Shown: one piece after another, positions 1 through 12,800 of the stretch
Position numbering within the stretch: position 1 is the first letter of the stretch
How the letters are laid out: each line of letters starts with the position of its first letter
NCBI GenBank assembly: GCA_026413225.1
Contig: CM048554.1
Span: 75,570,463 to 75,634,462 of the forward strand
From: Otis tarda
Taxonomy: Eukaryota > Chordata > Aves > Otidiformes > Otididae
Length of the DNA stretch: 64,000 nucleotides
Direction of reading: 5' to 3'
The notes under the pieces: generated by a model
The model's database searches: none
The model's input: the letters and a program-made list of their open reading frames with translations, nothing else
What the model was told of the DNA's origin: nothing
Position numbers and translations under genes: made by a program

Positions 1-3000
1 AGGAATATATATATATATGTTCTTTAAATGTTCCTCATATATATATATGTTCTTAAAAATGCAAAACCAAAAAAAAAGAGTATTCTGATGTACTTGGAAC
101 ATTATACGTAAAGTACAGCTCTACTGAATAAAGCACACTGCAGAAGATAGTCAAAGAATTCACTGTTTCTGCTTATTACAGCAAAAAGGCAAAAGGAAAG
201 TTGCTTTTACAGCTTGCGGTCCAAGTACAACCCCACCACCTAAGGGAGACTGTGTTCTGTGGGTTAATAGACATGCTTCTGGTACAGCAAGAAGCTGGGC
301 TCAACATCCCAGTAATCCCTTCCTGTGTGTGGGAACTAACACTGATGATTTTTAAATTGGTCCCATCCTTGCTGAAGGGCTGTGACTCTATCTTAGCTAT
401 TAGAACAAGTCATTCCTAGCCAGTTCCCATGAAAATTAATGGCAAGATAGAAAACAGAGCTGCTATTATTGTAATAAATTAGCTTTCTGGAAGTAAAACA
501 GATAATGTAAGATCACAAGGGAATGTTTTCTCATAGAAATATCCTTTCTGTGCATATTTACTGAAGGTTAAACTGCAGTAGTCTAAGGCTGCATTAACTG
601 TGTGTTCACAAAAGAAAAGGTTAAAAAATGTGGAAGATACAAGAGTACAAAAATACAACTGCATCTGAATAAAATGAATTGTTACTTTTATATCAGGTTA
701 GTTTTCAGCCAATCCATTCCTGTTGCTGGTTCCCTGCACTGGTTTCAAAGGCCACACAAACATGGGAAGGAAGACAGACTATTGCAGCACTGATATCCAT
801 CAGTCCAAGTTTTTGTGGAACTACATCCTTCATTGCAATGTAATCCTTATTGACTTAACTGTTACAAAATAGTGTGGTTTCTTGTACCTCACACAAATTA
901 CAGTTGTGTGCTCTAGTAACTTCTATGTTCCAAATTAGCTGTATCTCTTCTTAAAAAGAGAGAGAAAAAGTAGTCAACTGCTGTCTCATAAGCCATGTGA
1001 CATAGTTCTGGCTTGCCAAGCTTCCCAATTTCCCAGAAACCACATCCCATAGAATTAGACATCAAAGTGTGGTTCTGAAGGACAGTTAGAGAACAAGGTC
1101 TTGAATGATAACAAAACTGCTGATAGTATTTTTATCTCTGAAGCAAAGCTCAGGAAGACAGCAAAAGACTCAAGGAAAGAGTAAAGGAAAAATGTCTCAA
1201 CTTCTAACTCTCCTGTTAAATTGAAAAGCCAGTCTTGCTCAGCAAAATTAAGTTATTGTATATGGTAGTGGTACATTTGTTCTCATTCAAAGACCTCTGT
1301 AGTCACCCAACATCATTCTCGCAGTATCTGAGTTATGGCCTGCGTACCATAGCAAAGTCAGAATTCTCCCCCCTGCCCTATCGGACATGCAGCAATTCAG
1401 TTCCAGGAGCCCCAGTGGTGCTGACGGTGTTAAGCCAGCTCAACGAACTACCAATCGCTCTGAAATCCAGATACATCACCAAAGGCTGCACCTTAAAGTC
1501 AAACCAAGACAGATACATACAAACACACAGACAACCAGTTCAGGTTATCACTATCTTCTGATAACACTTGCTAAAACAAAACAAAGATGAGGATGCAGAA
1601 CGGTAGTAACAGTATATACTCACTGTGCTAGGCTCTTTGTACAATTGAAGATGAACAAACATACAGAGAATACTTTTATATTGTTACAAAATCAGCATTG
1701 CAAATCATAGAGGAGTAATTTAACTAGTAGAACTACTGCTTTTATCTACCTTTTTTTTAATAAAACCCAGAATTTTTCTCTTTTGCCACTAGTATCTCAG
1801 TATTTATTTGCCTTTTGAAAACAGGTATGTGTACATACACACACACAAACCCGTATAGTATCTATCAAGAGAGCACAACACAGGACTAGATGGGGCTCAC
1901 ACACCAGATGTCTGTCACAGCGATAACACAGGGGCTGTCTCAGTGCTCCACATCCTTCTGTGCCAATGCCAACGGGGAGAGTAAACAAAAGCTCTTCCTG
2001 CCAGAATCTGGACTGGCCCCAGGGCCAAATCCTTTCCTTTCAAGAACGATCAGACTACAGTTGTGTTTGAACACTGGAGGCCTACTAGATCTGCCCTATT
2101 TTGAAGGAGTAAGAGCCTCCCATATTTGATCACCATCATTTTTTTTTCCACCCAACTTGCTCCTCAAACACAATGAGCTATAAACAATGTATAGATTCAT
2201 TCCCTGAGACCTCAGACACATCTTGCAAGATGTTTTATACTTATACTTACTTTGGGGGCTCTTCCTCTTCTGTAGTTGCTTATTATTTAGCTTTTGTACA
2301 AAAAAAAATGGCTACACAAGGAAACAATGGAAATGTTTATATAGTACAATATATCAGCAAAGTAATGAGCTTTTTACTAATATGAATAACAAAATATTGT
2401 ATACTAGTTATGTTCAAAATTTTTCGTGAAAAATACTAATTATACTTAGATACCCCTTGAAGAAATTTGTGAACCCTCTATGAGCCTCAGCACAAGTTCT
2501 TCCATTAACGCTCCTAAATATTGCAACAATGTTGATTACAGTTACTCATCTTACTTATCCAGTGCTGATGCTGCCTTTTGGAGACAGCCTTCCCTGTACT
2601 TTTGGTTCCTTCTACTCCTTATCTGCAAGGCAGAGTCACTTCTTGACTACACTCTGCCTCCTCCCATTTTCTCTTACATACTGATAAATATCCATCCATC
2701 TACTAAAAATAACAAAAACAGGACGTACTGATTACTTAATGCCTTTTCATTTTGCCTTACATAGAGATAGGCATCCATCCATTTATTAAGAGATAACAAA
2801 AGTAGCACGTACTATAGTCTACTTAGTTGGTTTTTTTTTAAATCTTCCTTTGAGGAAAACATCAGGCAAGAGACAACTACTGGCTAGTCCCAAAAAAGCA
2901 GGCACAGAAAAACCTCTAGCAACACATATGCTTCTGGCAAAAGCTAAGTAATCTTGTAGTTAAACAAAGTTGAATTCTGTGGTAGTCTGGATCAACTGCC

Positions 3001-4000
3001 AGATTCCAGATGCCTAGGGTCCCAGGAGAGATTAACTAGAATATTCATACCTCTCAAAAATTAGTGTTTCAGATTGAAAATAAGTATTTTCTTTCAGAAG
3101 GATTAGAATATTAGACTTGGTATTCTAAAGCAAAAAAAAAAAACCCTTTCATTACAAATCCCAGTTTTCAAAATTCATTAAATTTGACTCCTAAGATCAA
3201 TTTCCACTGCCAGTTTTGAGTCACAATCAGTCCAAATACAAGAGACTAACTAGATTAAGTACTATATTCAATACCATGGGAATGGTCAGGCTAGAGTCTT
3301 CTCTAACACTAGAATTCTACTGACTTTATCCCATTAATCATCCTTTCTCTTTCTACAGCATGCCAGCTGACGCATCAGTGTTCAGTAAGAGATACACTAA
3401 GTGCAATTTGCCATTTCTGATCATAGCTCCCTTTTATGGCACGCTAAATATTGTATCAGAATTTATTTAGTTCAGTTGACTCCTGGTCCTATCTACAAGG
3501 AGACAAAAACTAGCAGACAAATAGTTTCTAGGCAACAAAGTTTAACATTAAGGAACAAAAAGTCCTGTTTGACAGCTGCTGCTTAGCTCTTACAGTACCC
3601 AGACTCATTAGGATACATTCAGATATTAAAAGGAAGGACACCTTTTTATCTGTTGTTCTGCTATTTACAGGAGGTACTTTTGTATTTGCAGTCCTCCTCC
3701 TTCACAGAGACACACACAAGTCATCTAGTCAAGGCAGCTATCTCATGCTATTTCCCCCTTAAACCCATTTGGATTTAAAAAAGCAAAATTAGTGTCTTCT
3801 GCATTACTCAAACCAGAGAACATCTGATAGAGCAAAACAAAATGCAGCTGTAGTTTCTTTAAATAAATAAATAAGTGATGCAGGAGGTGCTGGCTGCATC
3901 CAGGACTCTGAACTCTTCCTGCTCTAAGCAGGATGCAAAACAACCAGGCTACAAAGACACATTCCTTTTTTTCCAGTCGTAGTTTTTTCTGCAGTTGGGC

Positions 4001-4032
<32 letters not shown>

Positions 4033-5399
4033 GTGGGTGGAGCACACCCATAATCTCACCTCACTTAAACACCAGTGGTGCAATTACTCTTCTGGAAGAC
4101 AAGAGATAATTTCAGTCTTGCTCTTGTGGATTATTTTGACTGCTGCACTGTTAGCTGAAAGCCACCTTTTTTAAAGTACAAGAAGACTATTTTGAAAGAT
4201 CCTTACTAGAGAACCAGATCCTCAGAAAAAGCAATTACACCTCTCTACCATGAACAGACAGCACATCAAGCACCTATGTGTTTCTGCGTTTCTGACTGAC
4301 CAGAGGCTCCCAGCTCGGTACGCAAGTGCTCACAGCACCTCCTCTGAACAACCTCATTCTTCTCATGTGCAGGCTAAGGAGCCTAGGCACCTACTTCTGG
4401 ATGTGTATTTCCATTCTGTGAAGCAGGCACTGCCACACCTGATGTGCAGACATGCACAGCTCTCCAAGTTTCTAGCTCAAGAACACTGAGCAACACATAC
4501 CTTACACATTACCACAAATAGCTCAAACGCTGGAGAGCACATCGGTGCTTACCACCACAGCTTTCTTACTCACTTCAGTCTAAATATTTGCCTTAGTTCC
4601 CTACTTCAGATGTAAATATTGTTATTAAACCAGGGGAGGAAAATTAGGTTCTCTGTTTCCTACATCTCAACTTTAGGCTCATTTATCCTGATATTAAGGA
4701 AGACATAATTTTCAAAACTCTTTTAAAGGTCCGTAACACCATGCTGTGCTGAGAAAGTTTCTTAGAAGGATTAGACTGTTGCAGAGCTAAGCAGCTGGAA
4801 CACTTTTTTAGTAAGAAACAAAAACATAAAAGACAATGTTAGTTCTTTTAATAGTTCATTTTCATATGTAAGCTACCTTTTAAATAAGCCAAACTCATTA
4901 GCCGCTATCATAAATTATTATAATTATTAATTCGTTATTATTGTGAAAACCAAAAACTGTATATTCTCAAATCTACAAAGTCAAAGCACAAGACACTTTT
5001 CAAAGAAAGCTTACATAAAAAAAATATAGCACGTGCTCATCTTTGAATTAATTGATACTTATGCGTCTAGAATGATTTAGATTAGTAACGGCAGAGTGGA
5101 GATTTGATCACGATAGCACTGTTATGTCTTCAGAGTTTAGTAAACATCGTTAACTTTATCTTTGGGGATATTGGTTACAGCAGGAAAGCTGCACATCGAA
5201 ACGCCGGTTTTGTCAACTGTAAAGCCCATTATTGACATTTTAAGTGCCACTATAACCCGCTGTTAATTAATCGTGTATACTTATCATCGGGCTAATGGTG
5301 GCGGGAGGGAATAAAACTTTCTGGGACCCAGAGCATGCATTTTTTCCCCATCATGCACGATGACAGATACCGAAAAACACCGCCGTGGAAGGAGTCAAA
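1..5399 (-). other. SLC16A10: SLC16A10 intron 1 (partial), no exon seen
   Basis: This AT-rich sequence lies downstream of the SLC16A10 first exon and continues beyond position 1. I found no sequence encoding the expected next segment (AWVGSLSMGM in human). Simple repeats include an AT-alternating stretch at 1-50, an A27 run at 4006-4032 and an imperfect direct duplication at 2673-2822. The end nearest the exon (about 4860-5300) is AT-rich with several TAAT cores and some isolated CpGs, possibly a regulatory element, but nothing proves this. Confidence 0.7.
2673..2822. repeat. Imperfect direct duplication, about 70-bp copies, 83-bp offset
   Basis: The block beginning CTTACATACTGATAAATATC at 2673 recurs at 2756 as CTTACATAGAGATAGGCATC. 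Both contain the CATCCATC motif, an ATAACAAAA core and a CACGTACT/GACGTACT box in the same order. The copies have diverged noticeably, so the duplication is not recent. Confidence 0.7.
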
Positions 5400-5781
5400 G
5401 CACACCTGCTTCTCTCCCTTGCAGCTTCTCCCTCCACGTCCCAGCAGCTGGCGGCCCCAAGCTCTGCCTCCGGGGCACGGCTGTGAGCGCAAACCCTCTC
5501 AGGGGAGGAGAGAGGAGCTTCTCTTCGCCTCGATGAAGCCGCGGCTTCCGAGTCCCTCAGCCCAGCCCCACGTGTGTCCCGGCGGCCCCAAGGGGTCTCG
5601 CTGCCCGAGGACAGAGAGGCGGGACCGGCCACGCCGCGGGCCGGCCCCGAGAGCCACGCGGGGCACGGACACCGACAGCCGGAGCGGCTGCACCACTGGC
5701 AGCGAGAGCCAGCGGGCGGGGAAGGCCCGAGGCGGAAAGGGCCGGCAGCCACCCCGACCCCGTTCCCTCGCCGCCCCTCAC

Positions 5782-6160
5782 CTGTTTTGAACGCCAGCTG
5801 CTTGTCCTCGCCGCCGCCGAAGAGCTGGAGCATGGAGACGAAGAGGACGCCGCACGAGTTCTGGATGCCGAAGACGGCGCCGTTGCACCACATGGCGGCC
5901 AGCATCACCACCCAGCCCCAGCCGCCCTCGGGGGGCTCCGGTCCCGCGCTCCCGGGGGCCTCCACCGCCGCTCCCGGCTGGGCCCCGCTCTCGCCGCCCG
6001 CCGAGGCCGGGCTGCCATTCCCCGGGCACTGCTCGCCGCCGTTCTCCCGCCGCGGCTCCGGCTCCACCACCACTGCCGGCGGCGGCGGGCCGGGCAGGGG
6101 GAGCGCGGCCGCGGTGTCCCCCGCGCCCTGCGGCGCCAGTTGCTCGCTCACCGGCGCCAT
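5782..6160 (-). CDS. SLC16A10: SLC16A10 (MCT10/TAT1) first coding exon
   Basis: This exon encodes the N-terminus of monocarboxylate transporter 10, a plasma-membrane carrier of aromatic amino acids and thyroid hormone. It has 126 full codons plus one base, from the ATG at 6160-6158 to a GTGAGG donor just below 5782. Residues 1-75 are a low-complexity Pro/Ala/Gly/Glu cytosolic tail. The family signature PPEGGWGWVVMLAAMWCNG starts near residue 76 and opens transmembrane helix 1, followed by VFGIQNSCGVLFVSML. The exon ends at LAFKT plus the first base of the next codon, where human SLC16A10 continues AWVGS. WGWVVMLAAMWCNG fits MCT10 better than MCT8 (SLC16A2). Later exons are not in the window; they would lie below position 1, because intron 1 is very long in this gene. 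The tail diverges from human, as is usual here. The start codon is inferred from the first in-frame ATG of the open frame. Confidence 0.93.
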
Positions 6161-6237
6161 CCTCAGCCGCGCCGCTCCCGCCTTGCTCCTCGCGACCTCA
6201 GCCCCTCGCCGCGGGAGCTGCGGGCATCCTGCGGTGC

Positions 6238-6290
6238 CCTGTCTGTCTGTCTGTCTGTCTGTCCGTCCGTCCGTCCGCGCGCGCGCCCGA
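6238..6290. repeat. Compound (GTCT)n-(GTCC)n-(GC)n microsatellite
   Basis: About six GTCT units pass into four GTCC units and then a GC alternation. On the minus strand this is roughly 80-130 bases upstream of the SLC16A10 ATG, so it probably lies in the 5' leader or core promoter. A second GC-alternating run is near 6340-6352. Confidence 0.9.
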
Positions 6291-6425
6291 GGCCGCCCCG
6301 CCGCTCGCGCCCCTCTGCCCTACACACAAGCACAGGCAGGCGCGCGCGCGCGCCTCGCCCCCTCCTCTTCCCGCCGCGCCGCGCGCCGAAGGAACGACCC
6401 GCTGCCGCCGCTTTATTTTAAAAAA

Positions 6426-6444
6426 GGGGGGGGGGGGGGGGGGG
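6426..6444. repeat. G19 homopolymer in the SLC16A10 promoter
   Basis: Nineteen consecutive G residues on the plus strand (C on the gene's sense strand), preceded by an A run. A C13 run follows at 6549-6561. Such runs can form G-quadruplexes and are often misread by sequencers, so the exact length is uncertain. Confidence 0.85.
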
Positions 6445-6840
6445 TCCCGTGGGGGCGTCAACGGCACGAGGGCTTTGCCCCGCGCAGATTGGCTGAGGGA
6501 AGGGAGGCGGAGGGGGGCAAAGCCACGCTCCTCTCTCCGCTCCCCATTCCCCCCCCCCCCCTTACTCCAGCGGAGGGGGCGGGGGAAGGCCGCGGCGCGG
6601 CGTGGCGGCGGCGACAAGAGCTCGTGCCGCCGGGCGGAGAGGGGGGGTGGATGTCAACAGTTAACGGCCGCCGCTCGCGCTGGCCGGGAGGAGGGCGCCT
6701 CAGGTCTCCCCGCACAGGTACCGCACGCCACCCGCGCCAGCCTCGGCGGGGAGAGACGGCGGTAAACAAGCCCCTGGCCCCGCTCCCGGGCCGAGTTAGT
6801 TCCCCGTGAGGCAAGGGCGGTTACCCCCAGCCCTGTCCTG

Positions 6841-9800
6841 CTGCGGCCACCCTGCCTGGGCAGCCGTGAACTGAGGGGAAAGTCTGAAACTTCCCTCCCC
6901 GGCGGCTTGCTCACAAAAACCACCCCAAAACGCTAAGTGACAGCCGTTGCCTTCCCTTCACCGCCGTTGCTCGCCGCTCGCTGGCCCCCGGGGCGCTCCC
7001 TGTCGCCCACCCTCACTGTCGAGGGGAGGGCCTGGGCTCTGGGCTGCCAGACCCGGCACGGAAGGGGCCTGCTCCAGGGCCCCCTGGGCATCCGCCGTCC
7101 TCAGGGAGCTGCTCTCCGGGACAGCTTGTGCCCTGGCCACCCCTTGCATTTTGCAAGTGAAACTGCTGCCCCCCGGTTGTCGTTTTTGTTTGGTTTTTTT
7201 TTTTTTCCCCCACAAAGGAAGATAAAATACTGCACTTGCACAACCCATTAAATGTTTCTCGCTTGCACAGAGGCGTCAACTCTTGACCTTTCCTCCCCAC
7301 AGCCAGCAAAGTGAGAGGATAGGGAAAGCCGAGGTCATGAGGGTTAAGTGACAAGTTTTCAACCGGTGATCCTGCTTCCAAACTCTCAACCACACATCTC
7401 TTTATCTGTTTGGCAGATAAAGAGTTGTCTTACACTTTAAGCAGTTTGGGTCTGATGAGGAAGAGGAGCTTCTTGAAAGAAAGTCAGTAGATTAAACCTG
7501 GATACATCATATGGAGGGCTCAAAGAAACCTCTTGCGTTCGTACACCATCTCCATTTCTTCCTGGGCTGCTACTGTTACATCTGTTGTGTCATCAAACTC
7601 CCGTGCTGGCCTGTTAAACCCTCTTCCTCCTTTTTTGACCCTGAATCATCTTCTCTGACCCACTTACCAGTGGCCACACCAGGAAACAAAACTTAGTCCA
7701 AAATAAAGCACAGATTCCTAAGACCATGCCTTCCTCAGCACAAATTGCTCAGTCACTCTCCACATGAAAAGTAGTAGCTAAAGAAACAAAACCATATCGT
7801 GTTGTAACGAAGGCCTGTGTAATAGTGCACATTGAATGGGTGTCAGCTTTAAGAATGCCTGGCTTTTAAAATTAATTGACCTTCGGGTTTTTAGTTTTGC
7901 ATGTTTAGTGTCCTCCAATTTTTTTTTAAATAAGTTATTTTTTTTTAAATGTTTACAAATACATTTATGGTAATAACGAAGTGCATTTTATAGATGCGCT
8001 AATCTTGCTGCATGCTCCCTTTGTCTTGTTAACCACGCCTGTCTAAGTTAAACATAAAAACATTACACATACACATACATCAGCAGTAGAACGGGGAAAA
8101 AAATAAAAGCCCATAACAAAACGCAGTATAGTTGCATGAAATACGTAATAATTGTCAAAGCAATGAGAGAACTTTTGGCTGACCACTGAAAAACACATCT
8201 GTTCCCCCCAAGGAACAAGTTTTAATGCTTATGAAAAACCCCAAGCCTATCATAAGCTTAAATATGCTCAGGATAGTTCATAAGTGCGAAAGTTAACACT
8301 TCACATTCTCCAGCAAGCCTTTGTCCAGGGACTGTTCTCCAAATCTATGAGCGTTCTTGCAATAAATCAAGCTTCGCACACCGCAATATAACAGCTTTGA
8401 ACAATTATGACAGAGCGAGCCTTTTTTTTTGGAACCAGATTCAATCTTCTTTACGTTTGCCAGCAATGATTAACTTAATTAAACTTTTGGTTGCATAGGA
8501 ATAAACAAGGGCAAAATCCAAGACTGGACCTTAATATGACTGCTCAGTAGGGGCCTAGTCCTGCAAACGCTTAGATATGCTTCTAACTTTTAGTTAGACT
8601 CCTCAGACTACTTCAACTACCTTCCCACATGAGGGGCTGTCAACTGTATGATAGATAGTCAAGTCAGCTTGAGGGAAGAACCGTGTATTTTTTCTGTTTT
8701 GGACAGCATTCAGTTAAGCACAAGACTAATTCCTTCTCCGCATGTTTTTCCATATAATATTTATGTACTGCAGTTTCATTTCCATATTTCCCATAAACAC
8801 TGTAATAACTCCCTCTCCTTTCCAAGATAAAGGATTTGGTTTTTTTTAAAAAAAAATTGTTAACATATTGTGTGCATCCTCTATTTCTGGACATTTTTTA
8901 AAATAGATTATTTTTTCCAGTTGTTAAGTGTTTCTTTTCCCCTGATCAGTTTGAAATAAATACTTTACCTTTCTCCTCACATTGTTCTGAGTCACAAAAC
9001 CTGATTCTCCAGCACATAAAACTTTTATAAATTTTTATAAATTTGATGGCCCTAAGTATTCTGCGTGTTCCTTCAGTATTCCGTAACTTATTGTCCTAAT
9101 TCTATTTATCTAAATTAAAAAAAAAAAAGTTTATATTATCAAAAAAACTAGGACACTTAGGGTCTTCCTTTACAGGCTCTTTCTAGAAGCCTTAAGTAGA
9201 CATTGAGGGAAACTTTGTATCTCTTTGCTGTTTGGTACACTCTGCTCCTGTCAAGAACTAAGTCTCTTCCCTTTCAAGAGAGGTCTCTTGAGATCTCAGC
9301 TATTTCCCTAATAGTTCCCAAGAACAAGAACAACAAAGGCTCACTCTTCATAGTCAGGCAATTTTCAATCTCCACCTTCCATAGAAAATGTACTTTGCGA
9401 ACAGAATACGGGCAGCTTTGACTTCAGTTTGATTTTTAAAGTTTTTGTAACTCCAATAATTCACAATAAAAGCGTTGGCATGTGAAGTCTTGCTGTCAAA
9501 GAATTAAAAAAAAAAAAAGACTATTTGAAATTTTTTAAAAATGCTAATTCTGGAGAGATATGTAAATTGAAAGCCATCCTTGTGGCTCTGTTATTTGAGC
9601 CCTGCAAGATCACTAGAAAAAACAGTTTAAAAAGAAGGAGAAAAAGAAGGAGGATGGACATGAGAGAATTGTCTCAAAAATAGTGAAAATAACGACATTA
9701 TAGACTTGTATACAGGCAGCTGTATTTGTTTCAGCTAAATTGTTGTTAGGAGCAAGGGAAAAAAATCATAAAACCAACATCAAAACAGAGAGGAAAGTGA

Positions 9801-12800
9801 AAAAAATAAGCTGAGACATGTGGTGTGAGAAACACCTTGATTTTGTTTAATATTTGTTCCTGTTGATAGTAATTTGCTTATTTTACATGTTTTATTAGTA
9901 CTCTACAGCTGATAAAACAAAGGAATAGCAATTGTGCATGCTAAAGACATAATGCTCGTGACAGACATCTGCTATGGTGGTGCTTGGGTTATGCCTACTT
10001 CAGGATCAATACATAAAATGCCAGTGCCAAAGGAGGAATTTGCCCCGCCATTTGAGAGCTCTCAAAAGCCACAGGCCAGGAAATGGCGTTTTCTGCAACC
10101 GTAGCTGAAATTCTAGCCAGCTGCCTATTAAACATTCAGTCGCTTTCTCACAAGGTGTTGAAAATAGACCAATACCTCCAGAGCTCTCACATGCACCATT
10201 TTCTCCGACCATAAGGAACGTTTTGATTGCCAACTACTTAAAAAAAAAAAACAAACTACCTCTATAGTTGAAGTGCGCTGTTAGTGGCGCACCAAGACAG
10301 CTTTTTCCATAAATCGTTTTATTTATAGAGCATTTCAAAATGATGTAGTGGTCTGCAAAGGTAAAGTGGACAGGATGCCAAACCTGAAGAGTGCACGTTC
10401 AGGGAGTTTAATTCTTCCTTCTCCTGTTGTTCTGATTAGAATTTGTACTGTAATCAAAGAAAAGAGTATGTCTACATCATCCAGGAAAAAAAATTAAAAG
10501 ATCGTGAGTAAAATGCCTAACTTTGTCACAAATCTGCAACAAGCAGTAGAACAAAGCAGCAAAACAAAGAAAGCTACGTGCTACAGAGAGGACATGAGGC
10601 TAACACAAAATTATGTGACCGCTTAGACTAATGCATGCTCTTAATGATTAAGCCTTTTTGTTGTTTAATATTCAGCCAGCATTAATAATGCACCTATTCA
10701 ACAGAAGGATTTGGCCTTAAGTCAGAAAGATGAGATAAACAGGATAACCATTAAAACACAAAACCATATGGTATCACCAACTGTGTGAAGATCAACATCA
10801 GATTAAATCCCATTCAGTGAGCAGTGTTTACGCGTCTCTCAGCCAGACAGGATGTTCTACTGATGTTTCAGACCCGGCTCCAGCTGAGGAGTGTGAAGTG
10901 CAGGGACTGTGTCTCACTGCTGAAGTAAATGAGTCACCTTCTGGAAGATAAAAAGCACAGATTTTTCTTATTTACTGTGGGGAGCGTTGGGAGTGTCTAA
11001 CCTGAGTTTCAGCACTTGATAATCCCTATGGTAAAAGTTGCCTGAAGTGCTATTATTTGTCAAGATATAGGTTCCCTCCTACTTCGTCAATAGCTAGAGA
11101 ATTTTCTTTTTTTTTTGTCCTTTCAAAAGAGAGGGAGCAGAATGAGAGAGGGAAACAGCTTAAACATATAACTAGTGAAGCTGAGGGTAAGAAACAGGTC
11201 TGATTCTCACTCCTATGTTTATCTAAAACAACAGTTCCAAACTTAACATTTTACTCTTTTAGGTTCATCTAAAGCATGGGTTATCGCTCATTTGTTGTCT
11301 TCTTTACAAATCAAATCCGTTTGTTTTTGTTTGTTTTTTTTTTTAATTCAACAAAGAATGGGACTTGACAGGCTGTTACCTGGGACATATTTAACATATA
11401 ACTGCTGTTACTAAAGGTAGGCAAGTGAAAGAAAGTGATAGTTAATAGCTGTGAAAGCCCTCTGCCCCCTGCAAATATCCAGTTGCACAAAGCCAAGTTT
11501 TTTATGTCAAACTTAGTGTAGGATTCCTCTAGCCTACCTCATCACTGTCCCTGCTGTGAACATCTGAGCTGGTCATCAACATAGTTCTAGTAGGAGAGAA
11601 TAGGGGAACATCAACATTTATGATGAGATAAGTGATATTAAAGGAGCCCAGATGACTAGCTTAGATGTAGATCTGAGAACTCAAGGCACCTAAAATGTGA
11701 TGAAATTAATCCCGCTCCCAGATATAAAGTTGAAGAACATCTTAACATAATTTTTATTCAGACCCCAAACATGGAACTTGTTTTGATCCCATTGCTAAAT
11801 GAGGAAGCGTGAAGAATACGTTGTCCTGACATGATGATTCACCTCTTTCCTGGCAGTGAGATAACTAACACTGTGGGCAACATTCTCATTCAGCTTCGAA
11901 GTTAACATCTCTTTCAAATGAGCAGGAACTGTTTCAAGCCATTGTTTTAGGCTGTCTTCAGGCTTGGTTTGATACCACTATCCAGGTCAAGTATTTCGTA
12001 TTGCATCCATTATCATGCAATCTAAGCACCTCAAAGTTCCTTCCTTTGTTTACATAGATTTAGTATTTTCCAGACCACCTTTGCAATCTCAAGAACTCAA
12101 TTTTGTTTTCAACAGAAGTTCAGAGCATCAGAGAAGGCAATGTTTTACCAAATAAACCCAATCTGATTGTTGTCTAGAAGCAGATTTTGGTTGTCTGCTC
12201 AGTTGCTATTCAATTGACTTTTCAGGTTGCAAAAAGTCCAAAAAGCAGAGAGCTACGACCTCCACCAATACTACAGAGGTAATAAACCACGAGGAACAGA
12301 AGTGACACTAATCTTGCTTGCTTGCTTTTTAAGAACACTAATTTCTACTCAAGTTAAATTAACTTTGTCTATCACCGTTTTCTTTTTGTCACTTTGAAAG
12401 TGCTTCTACATTAAAGGCTACAGCAAGGTTAGCAGGTGTTAGTGGCCCCATTTCAAGATATGATTTACGACACTGTCAGCATTTTACTTACTAGGTAAGC
12501 AAAACTGCGTATCTAAGTGAGTCAATTCAAAAATATTAAGGCATATAAAAACTGTTAACAAGGTCTTCCATGTAGAAAATCTACTTGCCTCTGCAAATTG
12601 AATGGATTTGTGTCGAGAAATACAAACATTTAAAAAATCTGACATTTTAAGAGTAGTATAAGGATACTAAATATATCAAAGAATATTTTCAGGTTGTACA
12701 TATTTGCATGGAAATACTTAAACTATACAGGACATATTAAATATATGATAAATCACTTCATACAGCCTATTACCTTGCAGCTGGCACAGAACACCTTAAT

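Larger units (their letters stand above)
5400..6840 (-). promoter_or_regulatory. SLC16A10: CpG-island promoter and leader of SLC16A10
   Basis: The stretch is strongly GC- and CpG-rich against AT-rich flanks, and it covers the first coding exon and about 0.7 kb upstream on the minus strand. No TATA box is evident near the start codon, as is usual for CpG-island promoters. The exact transcription start cannot be read from the sequence. The interval includes a compound tetranucleotide repeat, a G19 run and a C13 run, which are listed separately. Confidence 0.8.

Noticed and set aside
5574-6809. Long plus-strand open frame of 411 codons
   Set aside because: It runs antisense through SLC16A10 exon 1 and its CpG island. 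The Pro/Arg/Ala-rich translation is a composition effect of GC-rich DNA with few stop codons.
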